A stretch of DNA of 17,491 nucleotides from Anaerolineae bacterium (GTDB taxonomy: Bacteria; Chloroflexota; Anaerolineae; JAADDB01): assembly GCA_015489285.1 (NCBI GenBank), contig WGAA01000060.1, positions 1-17,491 on the forward strand. The letters run 5' to 3'. The number at the start of each line of letters is the position of its first letter. Positions within the stretch are counted from its first letter, which is position 1. Shown in pieces: positions 1 through 5,537 of this stretch. The position numbers and the translations under genes were made by a program. Below the pieces are notes generated by a model, which did not search any database, was not told the origin of the DNA, and saw only the letters and a list, made by a program, of their open reading frames with translations.

Positions 1-2217
1 CAGGGCCATGCCGCGGCCGTCCAGGGGCACCGGGATCGGCCCCAGACCGACCACGCCGCCCAGCGCGTTGAACAACGCTTTCGCCGCCACCGCGCCCAGG
101 GGCGTGCCCACCACATAGCCCACCAGGGCCAGCGCCACCGCCGCACTCATGACCGCGGCGGCCACCTGACCCGGCGTCATGCCCAGCGCCTTCAAAATGC
201 CCACCGTGCGCCGCTCTTCGGCCACGCTCAGGCTCAGACTGCCCAGCACCCCCAGGGCGGTCAGCAGCCCCAACACCACCGCCAGCGCCGTCACCGTGGT
301 CCGTAACTTGTGCCCCACGCCCTGACCCGAGGGGTCGTTCTTGAACGCGTCCTTGAGCGCCTTCCCGTCTACGCGGTCCCCAAAGCGGGCTTTGAGCGCG
401 TTCAGAAAAGCGTAAGGATCCGTGCCGGGCTTCAGCCGCACGTAAAACAGAGGGGGCGTTCTGTCCGTAAAAGCGCGCGCCGGCAGGATGAACATCTGCC
501 CCAGGTTATCCGTGTCCCGGTAGATCCCCACTAAGCGAAACGCGTAGGTCTTTCCCTGGGCCAAAAGCGTCACCCGATCACCCACGTGCCAGCCGTGTTC
601 GTGGGCGATGGTGTAGGCGGCCACTGCTTCATCATTGGTTTGGGGTAACCGACCTTCCAGCAGCATGTTGGCAAACAGGCTCACGTCGCCGCACACCAGT
701 CGGGGGTAAAGGTCGCGATCTTCGCCCTGCACTCGCACGGGGATCCGCGTCTGGCAGGCGTAGGAAGAGACCTCGGGGAAAGTTCGAAGCGCGGCCAGGA
801 AATCGTCGGGCGTAAGGCCGTTCTCCACCCAAACGGCCACATCGGCGGCCGGCACCAACCCCATGCCGATGGGGTCCTCCTCAAAAACCCGCACCGTAGC
901 GGCCAGGGAAAGGGCTACGGTGATGGCCAATGCGCCCACGGCCAACCCCAGCGCGGTGAGCGCGGAACGCAAAGGCGTGCTCAGCAGCCCGGTCAGGCCG
1001 TAAGCCACGGGGAAGGGCAGCCGCAGTAAGCGCACCGGACGACGGCGGGGCGGCTCCATGCCCTGGCGGATGGCCGTCACCGTGTCCAGGCGGGCGATGC
1101 GCCGCAGAGGCCAGGCAGCCGCCAGGGCCACCGCAGCTACCAGGGCCAGCAGGGCTACCGGGAGCACCCACAGCGGAGGCCACACCATCCCGACCGCGTA
1201 CTGCTCGGCCAGGCGGGCGAACAAGCGGGCGGCCAACGGCACCCCACTCACCACCCCTACCAGCGAGGCCACCAGCCCTACCAGCAGGTATTCCCCCAAG
1301 TACACCTCCATCAACTGGACGTCGGTGAAGCCCACCGCCCGCAACAGGCCGATCTGGCGTGTCTGGGCGCGGATGGCGCCGCCGACCGCGTTGGCGATCA
1401 GGAAACCGGCCACAAGGAGCGCCATCACCGCGAAAGCCAGCAGGAACACCGAGACCATCTGCTGCCCAAAACCGGCGTAGCGCCGCACTTCCAGCCAGGT
1501 ATAGCCTTCCACCGTCCCCGGGGGCAGCGCCCGTCGCAACTCACGCAGCACCGCCTCGGCACGCTCGGGGTGGCGGATCCGCACGCCCACATCCCAGGTT
1601 TCCGGCGTACTGTGGGCCTTTTGCAGCGCGGCTGCCAACGTCCCCGGCGCCAGGTAAACCCGCGGCGGCCTGCAGCCCGGGTAGGCACAGAATTCGGATG
1701 TGATGAAGGTGCCCGTCACGGTAAAGGTGCGGGGCGTCTTGCCCAGCCCTAACTTCACCTTGTCGCCGAGGCGAACGCCCAGGGCGCGGGCCAGGTTGCG
1801 ATCCACGGCGATCTCGGCCGTATGGGCCTTTGGGGCCCGGCCTTCCACCCACAGTAACCGGGCAATCTTGCGCTGAGGATCGAAATCGCGCACCAGGACG
1901 TCTTCCTTTTTCCCGTTGGGGGCTTCCAGGAACGCCTGGAAGGTTGCCATGGGCTCGGTGGCCTCGACCACCTCGGGGTTGGCGCGGATGGTCCGCCGCA
2001 GTTCGTCCGGGGAAATCCGCTTTCCCGGCACGCTGAGCCAGATGTGCGCGCCGTGGGTGCGTTCCAGCAAGCGGTCGTACACCCGGTACCCCGCGAAGTA
2101 GGCGGTAAGGGCCAACGCCAGCAGCAGGGCCGCCGCGGTGAGGGTGAGAAACACCAGCGCCCGTTGTCCCTTGTGACTGCGCAGATTCCCCCGAATGGCA
2201 CGCCATACGGCTCTCAT
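1..2217 (-). CDS. ABC transporter permease, FtsX/MacB type (3' end outside window)
   Basis: This is the membrane subunit of a MacB/LolC-like ABC exporter or lipid-extracting machine. The frame is open from the ATG at 2217 to base 1, giving 739 residues without a stop, so the C-terminus is missing. A transmembrane helix at about 20-43 is followed by an extracytoplasmic core (about 45-250), an FtsX membrane domain (about 252-385), a second N-terminal-type helix (about 417-441), a second core (about 450-635) and the start of a second FtsX domain (from about 640). The motif EERRTVGILKALGMTPGQV (668-686) is typical of FtsX permeases. Its start codon overlaps the stop codon of the ATPase gene (ATGA), so the two are translationally coupled. 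The duplicated layout fits the family of about 780-850 residue permeases, so only a few dozen residues should be missing. Substrate unknown. Confidence 0.93.
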   Translation of the reverse strand, partial: MRAVWRAIRGNLRSHKGQRALVFLTLTAAALLLALALTAYFAGYRVYDRLLERTHGAHIWLSVPGKRISPDELRRTIRANPEVVEATEPMATFQAFLEAPNGKKEDVLVRDFDPQRKIARLLWVEGRAPKAHTAEIAVDRNLARALGVRLGDKVKLGLGKTPRTFTVTGTFITSEFCAYPGCRPPRVYLAPGTLAAALQKAHSTPETWDVGVRIRHPERAEAVLRELRRALPPGTVEGYTWLEVRRYAGFGQQMVSVFLLAFAVMALLVAGFLIANAVGGAIRAQTRQIGLLRAVGFTDVQLMEVYLGEYLLVGLVASLVGVVSGVPLAARLFARLAEQYAVGMVWPPLWVLPVALLALVAAVALAAAWPLRRIARLDTVTAIRQGMEPPRRRPVRLLRLPFPVAYGLTGLLSTPLRSALTALGLAVGALAITVALSLAATVRVFEEDPIGMGLVPAADVAVWVENGLTPDDFLAALRTFPEVSSYACQTRIPVRVQGEDRDLYPRLVCGDVSLFANMLLEGRLPQTNDEAVAAYTIAHEHGWHVGDRVTLLAQGKTYAFRLVGIYRDTDNLGQMFILPARAFTDRTPPLFYVRLKPGTDPYAFLNALKARFGDRVDGKALKDAFKNDPSGQGVGHKLRTTVTALAVVLGLLTALGVLGSLSLSVAEERRTVGILKALGMTPGQVAAAVMSAAVALALVGYVVGTPLGAVAAKALFNALGGVVGLGPIPVPLDGRGMAL

Positions 2218-2948
2218 CGTTCCACCTCCACCAGTTTGGCGATGACTTGCGTGGGATCACCGCTCCGGCGCGGGCGCATCTCGGAGATGAAGCGGCCATC
2301 GCGCATGAAGATCACCCGCTCGGCGAAACTGGCCACCTTGGGATCGTGGGTCACCAGGACAATGGTCTGCCCCTGGTCATTGAACTGACGCAGCAGGGTG
2401 AGCACCTCGTTGCCGCTGCGGGAATCCAGGTTGCCCGTGGGCTCATCGGCCAGCAACACGGTGGGCGCGTTGATCAGCGCGCGGGCGATGGCCACCCGCT
2501 GCTGCTGGCCGCCGGAAAGTTGGCTGGGGAAAGCGTCCGCCTTGTCGGCCAGTCCCAGGGCCGCCAGCAACTCGTCCCGTCTGCGGGCCACCTCCGCGGG
2601 CGGGCGTCCCGCCAGCAGCCCCGGCAGGTCCACATTGTCGGCCACGGTGAGGTTGGGGATCAGGTTGTAGGCCTGGAACACGAACCCCACGGTACGGCGG
2701 CGCAGGACGGCCCGCTGCGACTCGTTCAAGTCGTTCAGCCGCCGACCGTCCAGCAGCACCTCCCCCTCGGTGGGCCGATCCAGCCCGGCCAGCAGATGCA
2801 ACAGGGTGGACTTGCCGCAGCCCGAAGGCCCCATCACGGCCACGAATTCCCCGGGCTCCACGCTCAGGTCCACCCCGCGCAGCGCGGGCACGGCCACCCC
2901 GTTGTTGCGGTACACCTTGTGCAAGTTATGGGCTTCCACCACAGCCAT
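2214..2948 (-). CDS. ABC transporter ATP-binding protein (LolD/MacB family)
   Basis: Cytoplasmic ATPase that drives the FtsX-type permease encoded directly downstream. The 244-residue length is normal for the LolD/MacB/SalX group. Visible motifs in order: Walker A GPSGCGKST (40-48), Q-loop glutamine 92, signature LSGGQQQR (144-151), Walker B VLLADEP (164-170), D-loop NLDS (173-176) and switch histidine 201. All catalytic residues are present. A strong AAGGAGG lies at 2954-2960, five bases before the ATG. The stop codon overlaps the permease start by four bases. It is the third gene of the padR operon, 59 bases behind the DUF4097-type gene. The family acts on lipoproteins, peptides, macrolides or cell-envelope stress; nothing here fixes the substrate. 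Confidence 0.95.
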   Translation of the reverse strand: MAVVEAHNLHKVYRNNGVAVPALRGVDLSVEPGEFVAVMGPSGCGKSTLLHLLAGLDRPTEGEVLLDGRRLNDLNESQRAVLRRRTVGFVFQAYNLIPNLTVADNVDLPGLLAGRPPAEVARRRDELLAALGLADKADAFPSQLSGGQQQRVAIARALINAPTVLLADEPTGNLDSRSGNEVLTLLRQFNDQGQTIVLVTHDPKVASFAERVIFMRDGRFISEMRPRRSGDPTQVIAKLVEVER

Positions 2949-3007
2949 ACGCGCCTCCTTCCCAAATGATGGATTGTCCGACTTCCGCTCTTGCTACGCC
3001 GCCTCTG

Positions 3008-3814
3008 TCAGTCCCCGACGTCAACTTTGATGCCCCCCGTTTCCACCTTCAAGTGCAATCGCGTTTCCGGCGACGAGCCCACAGCGGTGGCAAGATGTCC
3101 CTTGGCCGTGAGCCGTCGACCGTCACGGCGCAGCACGATATCGCCCATCTCCACATTGGCTTCCAATTGAAACGTGCTTTCGGCGGGAAGATGCAGGGTG
3201 ATGTGGCCTACTTCGACGCGCATCGTCACTGTGCCCTGGGTGGGCAACGCGCCGTCGAAGGTGATGGAACCGGTCTCCACCGTGAGGTCGCTTCCCGGTC
3301 CCAGGGTGGTATCCGAGACCCGAACCTCGCCTACGCCGTCCTCGACCCGAAGGGGGGCACGCATCCCTCGAACCTTCACCCGCCCCACCTGCTGGTGCAC
3401 CTCCAGGGCCGCCTCGCGGGGCACGGTGACGTGCAGGTGCACGCTCAACGATTGCGGGCCCTTGACCTCGGGGAAACGGACCTGCACCTCCACACGATCT
3501 TCCTTCTCCACCAGATGGAGCGCCACCCGTTGCAGCGCCTTGCGCTCTCGCAGTGCCGGCCACGGGAAGGACTTCACCTCGGCCCACCCGGTGACCGTGA
3601 CCTTCTCGGCCTCCCCCGCCTCCACCACGACCTCACCTACGGGATTGGTGACGACTACGGTGAGGGGAAGACGAACATTTACCTCCCGGGCGGGCAGCGT
3701 CACGCGAGCCGCGTGGGCCCACATTATTCCCATCACCAGGATTCCCAGACCTACCACGCCCAGTAGAAGGACCAACAAAAGGGCAATCCACCACACTCTT
3801 CGAACCGTGTACAT
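3008..3814 (-). CDS. Membrane-anchored DUF4097-type (putative adhesin) protein
   Basis: A 268-residue protein with one N-terminal transmembrane helix (about 8-33) and no lipobox, followed by an all-beta extracytoplasmic region. From about 120 onward it shows the repeating pattern of the DUF4097 fold: short strands with a recurring V-G-x-V/I element (VGRVKVRG 143-150, VGEVRVSD 161-168, TGSITFDG 181-188, VGHITLHL 202-209, MGDIVLRR 223-230, TGGIKVDV 259-266), about 20 residues apart, consistent with a beta-helix. It sits between padR and the ABC genes, 15 bases behind padR, with AAGGAGG at 3819-3825. DUF4097 proteins are often found beside PadR regulators and envelope-stress or bacitracin/antimicrobial-peptide ABC systems. 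A structural or sensing role at the cell surface is therefore a reasonable inference, not shown by sequence. Confidence 0.85.
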   Translation of the reverse strand: MYTVRRVWWIALLLVLLLGVVGLGILVMGIMWAHAARVTLPAREVNVRLPLTVVVTNPVGEVVVEAGEAEKVTVTGWAEVKSFPWPALRERKALQRVALHLVEKEDRVEVQVRFPEVKGPQSLSVHLHVTVPREAALEVHQQVGRVKVRGMRAPLRVEDGVGEVRVSDTTLGPGSDLTVETGSITFDGALPTQGTVTMRVEVGHITLHLPAESTFQLEANVEMGDIVLRRDGRRLTAKGHLATAVGSSPETRLHLKVETGGIKVDVGD

Positions 3815-3829
3815 GGCGCCTCCTTGTGA

Positions 3830-4348
3830 TTACCCGTTGTCCCCGTGGGACTCCCACACTTCTTCACACCGTTCCAGCCAGCGCAAATCGGCCTCCAGGT
3901 GGAGTTGCAGCCCCTCGGCCAGCAGGCGGCGCTCCTCATCGGGATCGGTGAGCAGGGGCGTCAGCTCGGCCAGGGACTGAAGTAGGGCCTGACGTTGCCG
4001 GTCGATGAGGGTACGCAGGTCGATGACCCCGGAACGCCGGGCCATCAGCAATTTAAGGTAGAAGTCCACCCGCAGGCGGGCCGACGGCGTCGCGGGCTCG
4101 GTCAGCCAGGCGGCCAGGGCCTCGCGCCCCTGCTCGGTCAGATGACACACCTTGCGGTTGGGCAACCGCTCCTGGGGCACCTCCGCGCAGGCCACCAGGC
4201 CGTCCCGTTCCAGTCGGGCCAGGGTACTGTAGACCTGGCCGATGTTCACCGACCAGGTATGGCCCAACATGGATTCGAAGGCCTGTTTGAGATCGTATCC
4301 GTGCCGAGGCTCCTCGGCCAACAGGGCTAAGAGTGCGTACTTGAGCAT
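3830..4348 (-). CDS. PadR-family transcriptional repressor
   Basis: A 172-residue DNA-binding regulator. The N-terminal winged helix begins MLKYALLALL and includes RHGYDLKQAF (15-24), a typical PadR helix, and the recognition-helix and wing region GQVYSTLARLERDGLV (37-52). A C-terminal helical region (about 85-170) would form the dimer interface and places it in the longer PadR subfamily (PadR_C). The start at 4348 is preferred over in-frame ATGs at 4372 and 4354, because GGAG lies seven bases before it and the family normally begins M-L/I-x-x-A/L-L-L; the upstream ATGs lie inside the operator. It is the first gene of the padR-DUF4097-ABC operon. The double palindrome at its own promoter suggests autorepression. 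PadR proteins commonly respond to small molecules and control ABC exporters; the ligand is unknown. Confidence 0.92.
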   Translation of the reverse strand: MLKYALLALLAEEPRHGYDLKQAFESMLGHTWSVNIGQVYSTLARLERDGLVACAEVPQERLPNRKVCHLTEQGREALAAWLTEPATPSARLRVDFYLKLLMARRSGVIDLRTLIDRQRQALLQSLAELTPLLTDPDEERRLLAEGLQLHLEADLRWLERCEEVWESHGDNG

Positions 4349-4385
4349 ATACATACTCCGTATGTAGTACATACGGAGTATGTAT
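4349..4385. promoter_or_regulatory. Double palindromic operator of the padR operon
   Basis: Perfect 37-base inverted repeat with 18-base arms (4349-4366 and 4368-4385) around a single G at 4367. Each half is itself a palindrome: TACATAC-TCC-GTATGTA (4350-4366) and TACATAC-GGA-GTATGTA (4368-4384). It therefore holds two 17-base sites spaced 18 bases centre to centre. The sites overlap the -10 box of the operon promoter, fill the leader and abut the start codon. TACAT/ATGTA half-sites are characteristic of PadR operators, which makes the adjacent PadR protein the natural ligand. That assignment is inference. Confidence 0.85.
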
Positions 4386-4405
4386 CAAGAGGCCGAATAT
4401 GTCAA
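4377..4405 (-). promoter_or_regulatory. Promoter of the padR-DUF4097-ABC operon
   Basis: Read on the minus strand, TTGACA (4405-4400) is a perfect -35 box. It is followed after 17 bases by CATACT (4382-4377), a four-of-six match to the -10 consensus. The -10 box lies inside the double palindrome, so a bound PadR dimer would block RNA polymerase. Transcription would start near 4370, leaving a leader of about 20 bases. Confidence 0.7.
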
Positions 4406-4460
4406 ATTTCGCTCCCACGCGCGTGCATTGCCTTTGGGCGTGGGGTGGCGTTGTCCTTCT
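4406..4460. other. Intergenic spacer between divergent promoters
   Basis: About 55 bases separate the -35 boxes of the padR and feo promoters. The only structure seen is a perfect ten-base palindrome CACGCGCGTG at 4416-4425. It could be a protein site serving either promoter, but it is short and GC-rich enough to arise by chance. Confidence 0.3.
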
Positions 4461-4489
4461 TTGACGGGCGGGCTGTTCGGGCATATAAT
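4461..4489 (+). promoter_or_regulatory. Promoter of the feo operon
   Basis: TTGACG (4461-4466), 17 bases, then TATAAT (4484-4489): a near-consensus sigma-70-type promoter. Transcription is expected to start near 4496, only about 25 bases before the ATG. The dyad at 4501-4522 would then lie just downstream of the start point. Confidence 0.85.
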
Positions 4490-4500
4490 GGAGGCACGCA

Positions 4501-4522
4501 ATTTTTAGGAGGGGCTAAAAAT
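4501..4522 (+). promoter_or_regulatory. Dyad around the ribosome binding site of the feo operon
   Basis: Perfect eight-base arms ATTTTTAG (4501-4508) and CTAAAAAT (4515-4522) with a six-base spacer. The spacer plus the end of the left arm form the Shine-Dalgarno AGGAGGGG (4507-4514), and the right arm includes the first two bases of the ATG at 4521. The TTAG...CTAA symmetry recalls DtxR/IdeR-type iron boxes. It could be the operator of the metalloregulator encoded immediately downstream, or an RNA hairpin that exposes or hides the start site. Confidence 0.55.
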
Positions 4523-5537
4523 GGGCGCACACGTGTTCATCTGGCTGATCGTGGTTCTGGTACTCCTGTGGGTGGGCAAACACGGGTGGGAAGAATACCG
4601 CATCCGGCGGCGCAGCACCCTGGAAGACGCCATCAAGTACTTGTACGACTGTGAGGAACATCACCGCTACGGGGTGCCGGAAGCCCTCGCGGGGAAATTG
4701 GGCCTCTCCACCCGGGCCACCCTGCGCCTGTTACACCGTATGGCCCAACGGAACCTAATCCGTTTCTGCGGCAATCGCGTGTGTCTCACGCCCGCGGGAA
4801 AGGCCCTGGGCCTGCAGCTCCTGCGAGCCCACCGGTTGTGGGAACGATACCTCTCCGATTACACCGACGTCCCCCTGCGGGAAATTCACCGCCTGGCGGA
4901 CAAACGAGAACACACGTTGACCCAGGAGGACCTTCAAACCCTGGAAGCGACCCTGGGGCACCCACGGCGAGATCCCCACGGCGACCCCATTCCACGGGAG
5001 TCCGGGGAATGGATGGCCGAGGTGGGTGTTCCCCTCACCGACTGGCCCGTGGGCCAACCCGCCCGCGTCGTTCACGTGGAGGACGAACCGGAGGACCTCT
5101 TCGCGCAGGCCCTGGCCGAAGGCCTGATCCCCGGCGCGGATGTGGTCATCCTGGAAAGCAAACCCGAAGGCCTTCACCTCAAGGTGGACGGGAATGACGT
5201 GTGGATCGCGTCCATCCTCGCCGCCCAGGTCCACGTCATCGCGGCGCCTGCCCGGGTGGAGGAAACGCCTCCCATGAGTTTGGCCGACCTCACCCGGGGG
5301 GAACGGGCCCGGGTCATCGGCATCTCCAGGGAAATCCGGGGCCTCCTGCGGCGACGCCTTCTGGACCTGGGATTTACCCGCGGGGCAATCGTTCAGGAAG
5401 TCCTGGAAAGCGCCTTCGGCCGGGGAGATCCCCGCGCGTATCGTGTGCGGGGCACCCTTATCGCATTACGGCGGGAACAAGCCGAACACATCTACGCCGA
5501 ACCCTTGACCGATGAAGGAGGCGATGTGACTCCATGA
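4521..5537 (+). CDS. Membrane-anchored DtxR/MntR-like regulator fused to two FeoA domains
   Basis: A 338-residue fusion. A transmembrane helix (about 5-19) is followed by a DtxR-type winged helix (about 33-97) and its metal-binding dimerisation region (about 100-160). A FeoA/SH3-like domain (about 174-243) and a second, clearer FeoA domain (about 252-327, ending HIYAEPL) complete it. Candidate metal ligands by alignment with DtxR/MntR are D36, H104, E108, H123, D127, E130 and H131. The DtxR positions Met10 and Cys102 are Asp here, closer to MntR. The helix-turn-helix segment is LAGKLGLSTRATLRLLHRMAQRNLI. Its stop overlaps the feoB start (ATGA), so the protein is made together with the Fe(II) transporter. 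FeoA domains bind FeoB, so it may tether a regulator to the transporter, act as a FeoA plus FeoC-like accessory, or repress its own operon. A strong Shine-Dalgarno (4507-4514) supports this start. Confidence 0.85.
   Translation: MGAHVFIWLIVVLVLLWVGKHGWEEYRIRRRSTLEDAIKYLYDCEEHHRYGVPEALAGKLGLSTRATLRLLHRMAQRNLIRFCGNRVCLTPAGKALGLQLLRAHRLWERYLSDYTDVPLREIHRLADKREHTLTQEDLQTLEATLGHPRRDPHGDPIPRESGEWMAEVGVPLTDWPVGQPARVVHVEDEPEDLFAQALAEGLIPGADVVILESKPEGLHLKVDGNDVWIASILAAQVHVIAAPARVEETPPMSLADLTRGERARVIGISREIRGLLRRRLLDLGFTRGAIVQEVLESAFGRGDPRAYRVRGTLIALRREQAEHIYAEPLTDEGGDVTP

Noticed and set aside
1..2217. Apparent fragmentation of the permease into several short frames, suggesting a frameshifted pseudogene
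   Set aside because: Translation by hand from 2217 stays open to base 1 with continuous FtsX/MacB features. The short frames are shadows; the real gene merely lacks its stop inside the window.
2247..2969. 240-codon plus-strand frame opposite the ABC ATPase gene
   Set aside because: The minus strand encodes a textbook ATPase with all motifs and a strong Shine-Dalgarno; the opposite frame is low-complexity and His/Gln/Gly-rich.
2966..3980. Two overlapping plus-strand frames of 266 and 268 codons opposite the DUF4097-type and padR genes
   Set aside because: Both lack recognisable content and ribosome binding sites, while the minus strand has a coherent operon with SD sites and a promoter.
4349..4385. 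Palindrome as a terminator or insertion-sequence end
   Set aside because: It overlaps a promoter and start codon and has no T-run, target duplication or transposase nearby; an operator explains its position.
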